From Mycolicibacterium tusciae (GTDB lineage: Bacteria; Actinomycetota; Actinomycetes; Mycobacteriales; Mycobacteriaceae), in contig NZ_MVIM01000001.1 of assembly GCF_002086795.1 (NCBI RefSeq), positions 248,001-312,000 of the forward strand: a DNA stretch of 64,000 nucleotides, read 5' to 3'. Below, in pieces: positions 20,913 to 33,322 of this stretch (its first letter is position 1; each line of letters begins with the position of its first letter). The translations under genes were made by a program, and so were the position numbers. The notes under the pieces are model-generated. The model saw nothing but the letters and a program-made list of their open reading frames with translations. It did not search any database and was not told the origin of the DNA.

Positions 20913-22759
20913 GCCCCCAATCGGGTGAGAAGTGCCGACAGGGCGGCGATCGCGTCGATCTTGGCGGTTAGGTATTCATCCGGCTTGTTGGCGGCTTCGG
21001 CAACCGCTTTTTCCGGACCGGCAAGGTAGATGTGCGAAACACCGGCCCCGCGGGCGGCTTCCACCACGCCCGACGCCTCCTGCGCGTAGCGGGCGTCGGT
21101 GCCGCAGATCACGGCGGCGACCGCTCCACCGGTATCCGAAACCGCTTGTGCGATACCCGCGGCGTCCAACGGCCCCGGGTTGACGGCCTCGACGCCGCCG
21201 GATGCCAGCAGATTCGCCGCGAACGTCGTGCGGATGTTGTGTTCGGACAGTGGGCCGATCGGCAGCAGCAAGGCGGTGGGCCGCGAACCGTGCTCGGCGA
21301 GATAGGCGTCGGATCGATCCCGCAGTGCTTCGAAGCCCGCCGCGTAGCGTTGCACACCGGGAACCGGGTCGGACGGTGGCAACGGCATTTCCGAGAGGTT
21401 TGGATACTCGTTGACACCGGTGATCGCCGTACGACGGTGCGCGATGTCGTCGCGGCGTTTCTCGCTCACCTCTGCGATCTGTGCGGCCAGATAGTCGACC
21501 GCAGCCGTGAAACCGCCGCGGGATTCGATGTCGCGGAAGTGCTTCCACGCCTCCTCGGCAAGTGCGCGGGTGAGATCTTCGACGAACCACGACCCGCCCG
21601 CGGGGTCGAGAACACGCCCGATATGCGACTCCTCCAACAGCAACAGCTGGGTGTTGCGGGCCATCCGCCGCGCGAAACTTGCTGCGGTGCCGGGCCATCC
21701 ACCGGGGATGGTGCTATCGAAGGTATGGACCTGGACGGTGTCCGCTCCCCCGACGCCTGCCGCGAAGGCGGCGACTGTCGTGCGCAACATGTTCACCCAC
21801 GGATCACGTTGAGCCATCATCGGTTGCGAGGTCACTGCGTGCACTCGCGCCGCGCCGGCGTCGGCCGCGCCGACCACTTCGGCCACCCGGGCCCACAGCT
21901 GTCGTGCGGCACGCAGTTTGGCGATCGTCATGAATTGGTCATCGTCCGCGGCGAACCTGAAACTGATCTGGCGCAACGCATCCGGCGCCGGAACCCCGCT
22001 GTCGACCAGCAGGCGCAGATAGCTGACCCCCGCGGCGATGGCGCCCGTGAGCTCCCACGATGCGCTGGCACCGAGATCGTGAAACGCCGGACCGTCGATC
22101 GTGATGGCCCGGACACCCCCGCCGTAGGCGATCGTCTTCTCGACGGTGGCGACCACCTCGTCGGTTGACGGCGCCGCACGGCCGCTGAGTGTCGCGGTGA
22201 GCGGGTCGGCACCGAGATCGACCGAAAGTCGCGCTCGCCGTTCGTCATCCAGGTCGGTCACCAATGCCAGCACCGCGTCCGCGGCGGCGGTGAAGTCGGT
22301 GCCCGCGTCCAGCACCACGGGAACGAGTTCGAGAAACACGCCCTCGAGGAGCCGGTCGAGCTCATCGGCGCTCACCCCGGTGGGCCCAACATCGAGGATC
22401 AGTGCGCTGGTGCCCTCGGTGAGCGCGGTCAGCACAGCGCCGTTTCCGTCGACGACCGACACCTGGCCCGGCGCCGGAAACGCCTCGGCGACCTTCCAAC
22501 CGGATTTGACGTCGCGCAGACCGTCGGACCCGCGAATGAAGGGCCAGCTGCCGGGCAGCGGCGCCTCAGGCTGGGAGTCGAGAATCGTGTACAGCGGCCG
22601 AATCGGAAAGCCCTCGTAGGTCGGTGTGTCGAGGAGTTGCTCAGGCGCCTCGCCGAGATCGGCAGGATCCTTGCGGCTGCTCTTGGCGAGCACTCCGGCT
22701 ACGGCGGCGCGCCATTGCTCGCGATCCGATTCAGATCCCGCAGATGTATCTACCGACAC
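20909..22759 (-). CDS. mutA: Methylmalonyl-CoA mutase, small (beta) subunit
   Basis: This is the non-catalytic partner of MutB. The 616-residue product is homologous to the large subunit but lacks the DxHxxG cobalamin-binding motif, as expected. The GTG start ([10 protein letters not shown]) follows AGGAGA by 6 nt and gives a length matching Rv1492; a longer frame to 22813 has no ribosome-binding site. It is the first gene of the operon and is divergent from a TVP38-family membrane-protein gene. Confidence 0.94.
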
Positions 22760-22911
22760 CGGCTTCTCCTGTTGTCGCGACGTGTGACCTCTGTGTCTAA
22801 CACGACCGCTCACCAGGCTAAATGATCCCGGTCACGCGGTTGACCACCGGTCGGCGGTCGCACGGCGTGCTGGCCGGTGGCCGCAGGCCGTGCAAAGTAG
22901 TCTTGGCGGAC

Positions 22912-23655
22912 GTGAATACCGTCGTCAGCACCCTGCGCGCGCTGCGCGGCTCGGTGGTCGCCACGGCGGCCGCGGTGCCGCGGCGACGGGTGTTCGCGAT
23001 CCTGACCGCGATTGTGATTCTTGTCGCAATCGCGCTGCTGGTCCCTATGCCGACCGCAGTTCAGCTGAGAGATTGGGCCAACTCGGTCGGCCCCTGGTTC
23101 CCGCTGGCGTTTCTCGGTGCGCACATCGTGGTGACGGTCTTCCCGTTCCCGCGTACGGCGTTCACGCTGGCCGCCGGGCTGTTGTTCGGACCGGTCCTCG
23201 GCATCCCGCTCGCGGTGTCGGCGGCCACCGTCAGCGCCGTCATCGCGCTGCTGCTGGTGCGCGCGGCCGGCTGGCAACTCAACAAGCTGGTGCCCCATCC
23301 GAAGGTCGACGCGCTGGACGCCCGGTTGCGGGAGCGCGGGTGGCCCGCCGTCGTGTCGATGCGGCTGATCCCCGCCGTGCCGTTCTCAGTGCTGAACTAC
23401 GCGGCAGGGGCGTCGGGGGTTCGGGCGCTCCCGTACGCCTTCGCCACGCTGGCCGGGTTGATACCCGGCACCGCGGCCGTGGTGATCCTCGGGGATGCGC
23501 TGACGGGCAGCGTCAACCCACTACTGGTCCTGATCTCGTTCTGCACCGCATGCGTCGGTGCGGCCGGGCTCGCTTATGAGATCCGCGCTCACCGCCGCGA
23601 TCGCACTCGCGATCAGACCACCCGCGATCAGACCGAGGTCTCCTACCGGGAGTGA
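22912..23655 (+). CDS. TVP38/TMEM64 (VTT/DedA-superfamily) membrane protein
   Basis: The 247-residue integral membrane protein contains the VTT-domain signature: FPFPRTAFTLAAGLLFGPVLG followed by RLIPAVPFSVLNYAAGASGV. It is similar in length and position to Rv1491c. DedA-superfamily proteins are linked to lipid scrambling or transport; the substrate here is unknown. GTG was chosen because TAGTCT stands 8 nt upstream and the length fits; the frame opens 90 bp earlier at an ATG. The 3' end overlaps the convergent SPFH gene by 13 bp. Confidence 0.85.
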   Translation: MNTVVSTLRALRGSVVATAAAVPRRRVFAILTAIVILVAIALLVPMPTAVQLRDWANSVGPWFPLAFLGAHIVVTVFPFPRTAFTLAAGLLFGPVLGIPLAVSAATVSAVIALLLVRAAGWQLNKLVPHPKVDALDARLRERGWPAVVSMRLIPAVPFSVLNYAAGASGVRALPYAFATLAGLIPGTAAVVILGDALTGSVNPLLVLISFCTACVGAAGLAYEIRAHRRDRTRDQTTRDQTEVSYRE

Positions 23656-24860
23656 GCGCCGCCGCCGGGGCCCTGCGGCGGCACGTTGTATTGCGAGGGC
23701 GGTTGCTGCTGCTGCGACAGCGGCGGGTACTGCGGGGGCGGATCGATCGACCCGGCCACCGGTTTGCGCGCCTCGGCTTCGGCCTTCGCGACGGCCTGCG
23801 CGATCTCCGGATCGGTCTGGGTGTTGAACCAGGCGGCCACCTCGGCAGAATCGTCCTCCGGCCGTTGGATGTCCTCCTCGACCGGCGACGGCTCGTAACG
23901 GAAGACGCCGTCCGTGCCCGGCGCGCCGAGCATCTTCGTGAAGCCCTGGAGTGCCGACCCGAAGTCACTTGGCACGAGCCAGACCTTGTTCGCCTCGCCC
24001 TTGGCCATCTGCGGCAGTGTCTGCAGGTACTGGTAGGCCAGCATCTCCGGAGTCGGTCGGCCCCGCTTGATGGCAGCGAACGTCTTCTCGATGGCCTTGG
24101 CCTGCCCCTGGGCCTGCAGGTACGAGGCGGCACGCTCGCCCTGGGCGCGCAGCATGCGGGATTGCCGGTCGGCCTCGGCGGCCAGGATCGCCGCCTGTTT
24201 GGCGCCCTCGGCGGCCAGAATCTGCGACTGCTTCTGGCCCTCGGCCTGCTTGATCGACGCCTCTCGAGTGCCTTCGGCGGTCAGGATCATGGCGCGCTTC
24301 TCGCGCTCGGCCTTCATCTGCTTTTCCATCGACTCCTGGATCGATGGCGGCGGATCGATGCTGCGCAGCTCGACACGCGCGACACGCAGTCCCCATCGAC
24401 CGGTGGCTTCGTCGAGCACACCGCGCAGCTGGCCGTTGATCGAGTCACGCGACGTCAGGGTCTGCTCGAGCGTCATGCCGCCGACCACGTTGCGCAGAGT
24501 TGTGGTGGTCAACTGCTCGACGCCGACGATGTAGTTGCTGATCTGGTAGACGGCCGCCTGCGGATTGGTGACCTGAAAGTAGACGACGGTGTCGATGTTC
24601 ACCGTCAGGTTGTCCTCGGTGATCACCGGCTGGGGCGGGAACGACACCACCCGCTCGCGCAGGTCGACGCGCGCGCGGATCCTGTCGATGAACGGCAGCA
24701 GCAGCGTCAGCTGTCCCGACACGGTCTTGCTGTAGCGGCCGAGCCGCTCGATGACCGCGGCCTCGGCCTGCGGGATCAACGCGATGGACTTGGCCACGAT
24801 GATGGCGGCGAACACCACCAGCACGGCCACCAAAATCAGGCCGGCGACGGCACCATCCAT
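23643..24860 (-). CDS. SPFH/Band 7 (stomatin-like) membrane protein
   Basis: The 405-residue protein has an N-terminal membrane anchor (VAGLILVAVLVVFAAIIVA), then a Band 7 domain of about residues 30-190 (ERLGRYSKTVSGQLTLLLP, DRIRARVDLRE). A long Ala/Glu/Lys-rich coiled coil follows, and the tail is Pro/Gln-rich. Such stomatins oligomerise in membrane microdomains and are usually paired with an NfeD protein, which is encoded immediately upstream here. It is the ortholog of Rv1488 by position. The mechanism in mycobacteria is not established. Confidence 0.92.
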   Translation of the reverse strand: MDGAVAGLILVAVLVVFAAIIVAKSIALIPQAEAAVIERLGRYSKTVSGQLTLLLPFIDRIRARVDLRERVVSFPPQPVITEDNLTVNIDTVVYFQVTNPQAAVYQISNYIVGVEQLTTTTLRNVVGGMTLEQTLTSRDSINGQLRGVLDEATGRWGLRVARVELRSIDPPPSIQESMEKQMKAEREKRAMILTAEGTREASIKQAEGQKQSQILAAEGAKQAAILAAEADRQSRMLRAQGERAASYLQAQGQAKAIEKTFAAIKRGRPTPEMLAYQYLQTLPQMAKGEANKVWLVPSDFGSALQGFTKMLGAPGTDGVFRYEPSPVEEDIQRPEDDSAEVAAWFNTQTDPEIAQAVAKAEAEARKPVAGSIDPPPQYPPLSQQQQPPSQYNVPPQGPGGGAHSR

Positions 24861-24891
24861 GAAAGTTCCTTCCCTAGTTGTCCAGTGTTCT

Positions 24892-25323
24892 CTAGACGAC
24901 TTTCTGAACGACGGCGGTCGCGCCGTCGATTTCCACGACGGTCACGTGGTCGCCGGGTTCGTAGACCTCGTTCTCGTTCAGCGGGCGCGCGGTCCAGACC
25001 TCGCCGTCGAGCTTCACCTGTCCCTCGTGGCGGCCGACCCGGTCGAGCACCAGCGCGCTTTTGCCCTCCAAGGCCTTCGCGGGCTCGGGCAGACCCTTGC
25101 CCGAGTTGAAGTGCCTCCGCAGCGCAGGCCGAACCAGCACCAGGAGCAGCACGGATACGACGGCGAAAACTGCGCCGTGTACCCACAGGTCGTCGAAGAT
25201 CAGGCTGGATCCCGCCGCTGCCAGCGCACCGCCGCCGAGCATGAGCAGGAACAGGTCGCCGGTCAGCGCCTCGGCCCCGGCGAGGGCCAGCGCGGCGATG
25301 AGCCAGATCAGCGCAGCAGGCAT
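24892..25323 (-). CDS. NfeD-family membrane protein
   Basis: The 143-residue protein has three or so membrane helices (LIWLIAALALAGAEAL, FLLMLGGGALAAAGS, AVFAVVSVLLLVLV). Its C-terminal OB-fold domain includes DRVGRHEGQVKLDGEVWTA and YEPGDHVTVVEIDG. NfeD proteins associate with SPFH/stomatin partners, encoded 31 bp downstream in the same direction. It corresponds to Rv1487. Confidence 0.9.
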   Translation of the reverse strand: MPAALIWLIAALALAGAEALTGDLFLLMLGGGALAAAGSSLIFDDLWVHGAVFAVVSVLLLVLVRPALRRHFNSGKGLPEPAKALEGKSALVLDRVGRHEGQVKLDGEVWTARPLNENEVYEPGDHVTVVEIDGATAVVQKVV

Positions 25324-25367
25324 GCCGCCAGCCTAGCGCGTAGCCGACCCGATGAGCAGCTAACTAC

Positions 25368-25373
25368 TACACT
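25368..25373 (+). promoter_or_regulatory. Candidate -10 box
   Basis: TACACT lies 9 nt before the ATG of the following hypothetical gene and has no ribosome-binding site after it. This suggests a near-leaderless transcript. Confidence 0.35.
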
Positions 25374-25382
25374 GCGGGAATC

Positions 25383-26243
25383 ATGTGGTGTCCGAGTGTT
25401 TCGTTGTCGGTTTGGGCGAATGCCTGGCTTGCCGGAGCCGCCGCGCCCGACGATGTCCTGGATGCGCTATCTCAATGGGCGCCAAGACATTCCGTTACCG
25501 CCTACGACTCGGTGGCGGCCGGCCGCACCGGCCTGCCCTGGCCGGATCTGACCGACGCGGGCGCGGTCTCGCTGTTGCAGACGCTGCGCACCTCGGTGGG
25601 CCGGACCAGCGGAACACCGGCGCTGGGTGTTGCCCTGCCGGTCCCCGGCGATGTCCGCGGACTCCCTGCGGGCACGCAGTTTCAGCGCGACGCCGTGGCC
25701 GCGGGCGAGGCGCTCATCGTGGCGGGTGACCCGGCCCAGGCCATCGGCCTGGTGCCCGACTTCGAGTACCCCGATATCGCCGAAGACGGAGACCAACCCG
25801 ATCTCGAAGCCGATCCGTGTGCGCTGTCGTGGACGGTCTATTCGGTGCCCGGTGCGGTGCCCCTCGAGGGTATCGACCTCGGGGAGGCGGAATACACCAT
25901 GCGCTCCGCGGTCCGCTCCGCAGCCGACGCACTCGGCGCACTGCACGCCGAAGCTGCGGGCGCCGACATCGAGGACCCACGTAGTCTCGTCGAGCAGGTC
26001 GTGGAATCTGAACGGCGGCACAGCATTCCGGATCATGCGCCCACCCGGGCGCTGCGGGTGCTGGAGAACGCGGCATACATCGACGCGATCATCACCGTGA
26101 GCTCAGGCCTGATCCCGATCGGGCTCAACAGCTCCGCGGACGTGCAGACGGCCAGCGCGGCGCTGCGACCGCTGAACGGTGTCGTGCGGTCGGCACGCCT
26201 GGCTGCCGTCAGCGCGATACTGCACGCCGCCTGGCAACGCTGA
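25383..26243 (+). CDS. Conserved mycobacterial hypothetical protein (Rv1486c-like)
   Basis: The 286-residue soluble protein corresponds to Rv1486c by position and length. It is rich in Ala and acidic residues, with an alpha-helical C-terminal half ([20 protein letters not shown]). Recognisable enzyme motifs, a signal peptide and membrane helices are all lacking. It is convergent with hemH and divergent from nfeD. I do not know its function. Confidence 0.8.
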   Translation: MWCPSVSLSVWANAWLAGAAAPDDVLDALSQWAPRHSVTAYDSVAAGRTGLPWPDLTDAGAVSLLQTLRTSVGRTSGTPALGVALPVPGDVRGLPAGTQFQRDAVAAGEALIVAGDPAQAIGLVPDFEYPDIAEDGDQPDLEADPCALSWTVYSVPGAVPLEGIDLGEAEYTMRSAVRSAADALGALHAEAAGADIEDPRSLVEQVVESERRHSIPDHAPTRALRVLENAAYIDAIITVSSGLIPIGLNSSADVQTASAALRPLNGVVRSARLAAVSAILHAAWQR

Positions 26244-26254
26244 CAGCGCGGCAC

Positions 26255-26320
26255 TCACCACCGCCACGGCCACCAGTGCCGGTAGTAGCCGTACCCGAAC
26301 ACCGGACCGCGGTAACCCAT
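26255..26320 (-). CDS. Candidate 21-residue aromatic small protein
   Basis: A short frame downstream of hemH starts ATG with GGAG 7 nt before it. It encodes 21 residues beginning MGYRGPVFGYGYY and ending HWWPWRW. Ten of the 21 are Tyr, Trp or Phe, and no codons are wasted between the start and a TGA. It begins 14 bp after the hemH stop, so it could be translated from the hemH message. Existence as a protein is inferred only from the ribosome-binding site and the striking composition. Confidence 0.4.
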   Translation of the reverse strand: MGYRGPVFGYGYYRHWWPWRW

Positions 26321-26333
26321 TACGGGACTCCGG

Positions 26334-27335
26334 CTACCTGCTAACGCACTGGGGTGTGCAAACCACCCCGTCGATCGAGAAGCCCTGTAGCGGCGGGGAT
26401 TCCGGATCCGGCACCCGGCTGGGATCGCGGTCGGTGCGCAGTTCGTCGAGGAGATCGGCCACCACATGAGCGAGGTGCGCGTTCGGCGTCGAAGCCCTGG
26501 CGAACGCGATGCGCGAGTCTGCCGCCTGCAGCCTGAGTTCGTGGTCCAGATCCCACACCACCTCGATGTGATCCGCGACAAAGCCGATCGGGCATACGAT
26601 CACCGCATCCGTCCCCGCCTCGACGAGCGCGGCGAGGTGATCGCCGACGTCGGGTTCCAGCCAGGGGACCTGCGGTGGCCCCGAGCGCGACTGCCAGACC
26701 TGGTCATAGTCGTCGTAACCCGCCGCGGCCGCGACGAGCTTGGCGGCGTGAGCGACCTGCCGCGCGTAAAGGTCTGTGCCACAACGAGAGCTGCTGGAAA
26801 GTGGAATGGAGTGGGCGGTGAACACCAACCGCGCATGGCCGGGCACCGTCTGTGCAGCGGCGGTGATCGCGTCGCTGAACATCTTCACGAACAACGGATG
26901 GTCGTAATACTGACGCAGTTTCACCAGCCGCGGCGCATTCACACCCGCGGCCTGCCTGGCCCTCGCGATGTCCTCGACGTACTGGGTGCAACCCGAGTAG
27001 CCGCCCCACGCCGAGGTGGCGAAGACGGCGGCGTTGCGCACGCCGTCGGACGCCATCGCCGCAACGGCGTCTTCGACATAGGGCTCCCAGTTCCGGTTGC
27101 CGAAATACACCGGCAGGTCGATCAGACCGCGCAACTCGTCGATCAGTGCGCGGTTGATGCCGTTGATCGGTGACACGCCACCGAAATGCTGGTAGTGCTC
27201 GGCAACGGACGCCAGCCGCTCGGGTGGTATCCCCCGGCCCCTGGTGACGTTCTCGAGGAACGGCATCACCTGGTCCGGCCCCTCCGGCCCGCCGAACGAC
27301 AGCAGCAGGACGGCATCGAAACCCGAGTTGTCCAT
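26334..27335 (-). CDS. hemH: Ferrochelatase (coproporphyrin ferrochelatase type)
   Basis: It inserts ferrous iron into the porphyrin ring in heme synthesis; actinobacterial members act on coproporphyrin III. The 333-residue protein has [13 protein letters not shown] at the N-terminus, the conserved active-site His in [10 protein letters not shown], and the Glu in [10 protein letters not shown]. Cysteines near the C-terminus (VCTPQC) fit the [2Fe-2S] cluster reported for mycobacterial ferrochelatase. It starts 3 bp after the inhA stop, forming the fabG1-inhA-hemH operon as in M. tuberculosis. Confidence 0.95.
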   Translation of the reverse strand: MDNSGFDAVLLLSFGGPEGPDQVMPFLENVTRGRGIPPERLASVAEHYQHFGGVSPINGINRALIDELRGLIDLPVYFGNRNWEPYVEDAVAAMASDGVRNAAVFATSAWGGYSGCTQYVEDIARARQAAGVNAPRLVKLRQYYDHPLFVKMFSDAITAAAQTVPGHARLVFTAHSIPLSSSSRCGTDLYARQVAHAAKLVAAAAGYDDYDQVWQSRSGPPQVPWLEPDVGDHLAALVEAGTDAVIVCPIGFVADHIEVVWDLDHELRLQAADSRIAFARASTPNAHLAHVVADLLDELRTDRDPSRVPDPESPPLQGFSIDGVVCTPQCVSR

Positions 27336-27338
27336 CCC

Positions 27339-28145
27339 TTACAGCAATTGTGTGCTGGCGCCGCCGTCGGCGTAGATGATCGTGCCCGTGGTCGCGGGCA
27401 GCCAGTCCGACAGCAGCGCGCAGACGGTCTTGGCGACCGGGGTCGGATCCTTCATGTTCCACCCGATGGGGGCGCGCTGGTCCCAGCCCTCTTCGAGCAG
27501 CTTCATCTGCGCGCCGGCTTCCTCACCGAGCGCGCCGCCGACGATGGCGCTCATCGCGAGCGTGCGGATCGGTCCGGCGGCAACAAGATTGGAGCGGACA
27601 CCGTGCGGACCGGCTTCACGTGCGACGAATCGGTTGACGGACTCCAGCGCACTCTTGGCGACCGTCATCCAGTTGTAGGCGGGCATCGCGCGGGTCGGGT
27701 CGAAGTCCATGCCCACGATCGCGCCACCCGGGTTCATGATCGGCAGCACCGCTTTCGCCAGCGACGCATACGAGTAGGCGGAGATGTGAATGCCCTTGGC
27801 AACGTCCTCGTACGGCGCGTCGAAGAACGGGTTGATGCCCATACCGGTCTGCGGCATGTAGCCGATCGAGTGCACGACGCCGTCGAGCTTGTTGCCGTCG
27901 CCGAGCGCCTCGGTCACCCGGTCGGCCAGTGTGTCGAGGTGCTTCTCGTTCTGCACGTCGAGCTCGAGCAGCGGCGCCTTCGCCGGAAGTCGGTCGGCGA
28001 TGCGCTGGATCAGCTTCATCCGGTCGAAGCCGGTGAGCACCAGCTCGGCGCCCGCCTCCTGGGCGACCTTGGCGATGTGGAACGCGATCGAAGAGTCGGT
28101 GATGATCCCCGTGACGAGGATTCGCTTGCCTTGCAGAAGTGTCAT
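27339..28145 (-). CDS. inhA: Enoyl-ACP reductase InhA
   Basis: This NADH-dependent reductase of FAS-II mycolic acid elongation is the target of the isoniazid-NAD adduct. The 268 residues include [13 protein letters not shown] for cofactor binding, Ser94 in VVHSIGYMP (the wild-type residue), and Tyr158/Lys165 in [13 protein letters not shown]. Length and position match M. tuberculosis InhA, 18 bp downstream of fabG1. Expression should come from the fabG1 promoter. Confidence 0.97.
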   Translation of the reverse strand: MTLLQGKRILVTGIITDSSIAFHIAKVAQEAGAELVLTGFDRMKLIQRIADRLPAKAPLLELDVQNEKHLDTLADRVTEALGDGNKLDGVVHSIGYMPQTGMGINPFFDAPYEDVAKGIHISAYSYASLAKAVLPIMNPGGAIVGMDFDPTRAMPAYNWMTVAKSALESVNRFVAREAGPHGVRSNLVAAGPIRTLAMSAIVGGALGEEAGAQMKLLEEGWDQRAPIGWNMKDPTPVAKTVCALLSDWLPATTGTIIYADGGASTQLL

Positions 28146-28163
28146 GTGAAGTCCTTTGTCTTC

Positions 28164-28961
<798 letters not shown>

Positions 28962-28974
28962 CTAAGAAATCGCC

Positions 28975-29985
28975 TCAGAGTGGCAGCCTGCGGTTGATCA
29001 ACAAGCTGGCGATCGCCGCGGCCGCGGCCGCCAGCGCGGCAAGCCGCAGCCAGCCGGTGGTGGCCTCACCGCGGACCGTCTCGTAGCCGATCTGATCCTG
29101 CAGCGTCCCGTAGACCTTGTTCAGTTCCTCGATGTTGGACGCGGTGTAGGACTCACCGCCGGAGAGCTGAGCGATCTTCTTCATCATCTCGTCATCGACG
29201 GGTACGGGCACCTTCTCGTCGTTGACCTCCACCTCACCGTGCTCGGTGCCGAAGGAGATCGTCGAGATGGGCACACCCTGGTCCTTGGCGGTGCGGGCCG
29301 CGGTGAAGGCGCCCTTCGGGTTGTCGGGGTTCGACGGCACGGTCTCCTTGCCGTCGGAGAACAGCACGATGCGCGCGGGCGGCGGAGTGTCGCCGCCACC
29401 GATCACGGCGCCCACCGTGGAGATCGACGACAGTGCCGTGAAGATCGCTTCGCCGGTGGCGGTGCGATCGGACACCTGCAGGTTGTCGATGGCGCGCCGG
29501 CTGGCGTCGCGGTTCGTGGTCGGCGAAACCAGCACTGTGGCGGTGCCGGCGTACGCGATCACGCCGAGGTTGATACCCGGGGTGAGCTCGTCGACGAACC
29601 GTTTGGACGCCTCTTTGGCGGCGGTCAGCCGGTCGGGTTCGACGTCGGTGGCCCGCATCGACTGCGATACGTCGATGGCGAGCATGACGACCGCGCGGTT
29701 GCGTGGCAGTCGCTGGTCGAATGTCGGCCCGGCCAGGGCGATCGTGCAGAACAACAACGCGACACCGAGCAGCGCCGCGGGCACGTGACGCCACACGCTC
29801 GGCCGTTTGGGCGCCACGCTGTCCAGCAGCTCCGTATTGGCGAACTGCTGCAGGCGCCTGCGCCTGGCACGTTGGGCATAGAAGTACAGCCCGACGAGGC
29901 CCAGCACGACGAGGGAGAAGAACAGCAGCCACCAGATATGGGAAAAGCCTGTGAGGGAGACCGGCCCCAGCAGCGGAACGTTCAT
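28975..29985 (-). CDS. VWA-domain membrane protein (copy 1)
   Basis: The 336-residue protein has two N-terminal membrane helices, then a von Willebrand A domain with the MIDAS start [12 protein letters not shown] and later [11 protein letters not shown], and a C-terminal helix ending LLINRRLPL. This is the BatA-type component that works with a MoxR AAA+ ATPase and a DUF58 protein, all encoded upstream in the same direction. It is the ortholog of Rv1481. A close paralog lies immediately upstream; M. tuberculosis has only one copy. Confidence 0.9.
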   Translation of the reverse strand: MNVPLLGPVSLTGFSHIWWLLFFSLVVLGLVGLYFYAQRARRRRLQQFANTELLDSVAPKRPSVWRHVPAALLGVALLFCTIALAGPTFDQRLPRNRAVVMLAIDVSQSMRATDVEPDRLTAAKEASKRFVDELTPGINLGVIAYAGTATVLVSPTTNRDASRRAIDNLQVSDRTATGEAIFTALSSISTVGAVIGGGDTPPPARIVLFSDGKETVPSNPDNPKGAFTAARTAKDQGVPISTISFGTEHGEVEVNDEKVPVPVDDEMMKKIAQLSGGESYTASNIEELNKVYGTLQDQIGYETVRGEATTGWLRLAALAAAAAAIASLLINRRLPL

Positions 29986-30000
29986 ATCAGCTCGTCATCC

Positions 30001-31008
30001 CTAATTCGGCAGACGACGGTTGATGAGCAGCGCCGACAACGCGGCCAGCGCCAGCGCCAGCGCACCCAGACGCAGCCAGCCCACACTCGCATCGCCCTTG
30101 ATCGTTTCGTAGCCGATCTGCTGCTGCAGGTTCGCGTACACCTGGCGCAGCTGTTCGAGGCTGGACGCGGTGAACGCCTCACCGCCGGACAGATCGGCGA
30201 TCTCCTTGAGCATGTCGTCGTCGACGGGCACCGGCTGACGCTGGTCGTTGATCTCGACGTAGCCGTACGGCGTGCCGAACGAAATGGTCGAGATCGGTAC
30301 GCCCTGGTCCTTGGCGGTGCGGGCCGCGGTGAAGGCGCCCTTGGGGTTGTCCGGGTTCGACGGCACCGTCTCCTTGCCGTCGGAGAACAGCACGATGCGC
30401 GCGGGTGGTGGTTCGTCGCCGCCGCCGATCACCGCGCCGACGGTGGCGATCGCCTGCAAAGCGGTGAAGATGCCTTCACCGGTGGCGGTGCGGTCGGCGA
30501 ACTGCAGCTTGTCGATCGCGGCCTTGGTGGCCTCGCGGCCGGTCGTCGGCGAGACGAGCACGGTCGCCGTGCCGGCGTACGCGATCAGCCCGAGATTGAT
30601 TCCAGGAGTGAGCTCTTCGGCGAACTGCTTGGACGCCTCCTGCGCCGCCGCCATGCGGTTCGGCGACACGTCGGTGGCGCGCATCGACTGCGATACGTCC
30701 ATCACGAGCATCACCACCGCGCGGTTGCGTGGAATGCGGACATCGTGTGTGGGGCCGGCCATCGCGACCGTGAGGAAGACGAGCGCGATGACGAGCAGAA
30801 TCGCGGGCAGGTGCCGCTTACGCGTAGGCCGTTGGGGTGCAACGCTTTCCAGCAATTCCATATTGGCGAACCGGAGCATGCGGCGGTGCCGGGCCAGCTG
30901 CACGAAGATGTACAGCGCGACGATGCCGAGCACGACGAGCAGGAATAGGAAGAACCAAGCGTGCTCGAACCCTGAAAGCGTGATCGGTCCCAATATCGGT
31001 AATGTCAT
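30001..31008 (-). CDS. VWA-domain membrane protein (copy 2, tandem paralog)
   Basis: This 335-residue protein has the same layout as its neighbour: two N-terminal membrane helices, a MIDAS motif [12 protein letters not shown], then a C-terminal helix ending LLINRRLPN. The ATG at 31008 was chosen because homology with the paralog starts there; the frame is open much further upstream but only antisense-like. The two copies share an identical block of about 47 residues whose DNA is also about 95% identical. It is likely a MoxR/DUF58 partner in a membrane-associated chaperone-like complex. Confidence 0.88.
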   Translation of the reverse strand: MTLPILGPITLSGFEHAWFFLFLLVVLGIVALYIFVQLARHRRMLRFANMELLESVAPQRPTRKRHLPAILLVIALVFLTVAMAGPTHDVRIPRNRAVVMLVMDVSQSMRATDVSPNRMAAAQEASKQFAEELTPGINLGLIAYAGTATVLVSPTTGREATKAAIDKLQFADRTATGEGIFTALQAIATVGAVIGGGDEPPPARIVLFSDGKETVPSNPDNPKGAFTAARTAKDQGVPISTISFGTPYGYVEINDQRQPVPVDDDMLKEIADLSGGEAFTASSLEQLRQVYANLQQQIGYETIKGDASVGWLRLGALALALAALSALLINRRLPN

Positions 31009-31030
31009 GTACGACTTGTCAATTCGACTC

Positions 31031-31983
31031 TTAGGCGCGGCCTGCCAGGGCCAAGCGGCGGGTTGCGACGAACCGAACCACGTCGGCGATCCAGTCCCGG
31101 TCGGTACGCAGCGACAGCAGCGGTGCGTCGCAGCGTCGCAGCGTGCGCGCCACCTCGGCGCGATGCGCCGCCGCAGCCTTCGCGAAGTCCTCGCGCAACT
31201 GCTCGTCGATGGTGAACTCGCGGGTCCGACCGGTCTCGGTGTCCTGCAGGATGACGTCGCCGACGGGCGGCAGTTCCACGTCGCGCGGGTCGAGCACCTC
31301 GATGCCGAGCACCTCGTGCCGACCCGCGATGGCCCGCAATGGGCGCATCCAATTGATGGGACCGAGGAAGTCGCTGATGATGACCGCCATGCCGCGCCGG
31401 CGTTCGGGCCTGCGCAGCGCGTCGATGGCGGCGGCCAGATCACCGCGGACCCCCGCGGGCGCCTTCGGCATCGTGGCGATGGCGCGCAGCATCTCCTGCT
31501 CGTGCATGCGGCCCGACAGCGCGGGCACGCGCCGCACGGCGTCGCCGTTGGCGATGATGGCCCCGATCCGGTTGCCGCCACCGCTGTTGAGGAACGTGAT
31601 CGCGGCGGCCGCGGCGACCGCCAGATCGCGCTTCTCGCATCCGACGGTGCCGAAGTCCAGGCTCGCCGAGACGTCGACCACCAGCCAGGTCTCCAGCTCG
31701 CGGTCGGCGATCATCTGGCGGACGTGCGGATGCGTGGTGCGGGCCGTGACCGACCAGTCCATCCGGCGCACGTCGTCACCGGGTTGGTACAGCCGCGACT
31801 CGCCGGGTTCGGAACCCGGCCCGGGCAGCAGGCCGAGGTGATCGCCATGCAGCACGCCGTCGAGTTTGCGGCGCACGGTCAATTCGAGCTTGCGCAGCGC
31901 CGCCGTCAGCGCGGGATCACGGATCTCCCCCCGCTTGAGCGACGGCAGATCGACCCGCCGCGTCGGTCGGCCCGGTGTTTGGG

Positions 31984-31987
<4 letters not shown>
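31031..31987 (-). CDS. DUF58-domain protein
   Basis: The 318-residue protein includes the DUF58 hallmark [24 protein letters not shown] and a VWA-like core ([21 protein letters not shown]). It matches Rv1480. DUF58 proteins are encoded with MoxR ATPases and VWA proteins, and the moxR1 gene overlaps its GTG start by 4 bp (GTGA). Molecular function is not established; a role in MoxR-dependent protein assembly is the usual inference. Confidence 0.9.
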
Positions 31988-33147
<1,160 letters not shown>

Positions 33148-33322
33148 CAACGGTCCTCCCACATCTGTATTCGCCGGTCTTCCGGCCTCTGCGACACCTT
33201 GTCCGCCGCACGCTCGTCGTCAACTATTCCAGGCACTCCGGGATCCGTCGACGTTGCCCGGCCCCGTGCCGCCGACATGACCAGCATTGCTAGCAGGAGC
33301 TCAGGGTTTGCTCAGCCCCAGC

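Noticed and set aside
29239..30948. 569-codon plus-strand frame across both VWA genes
   Set aside because: It is the opposite-strand image of two conserved paralogous genes, and its internal repetition simply mirrors the VWA duplication.
33163..33322. Possible small gene between moxR1 and ripB
   Set aside because: Only shadow frames with no ribosome-binding site or recognisable product; it is taken as the intergenic region upstream of moxR1.
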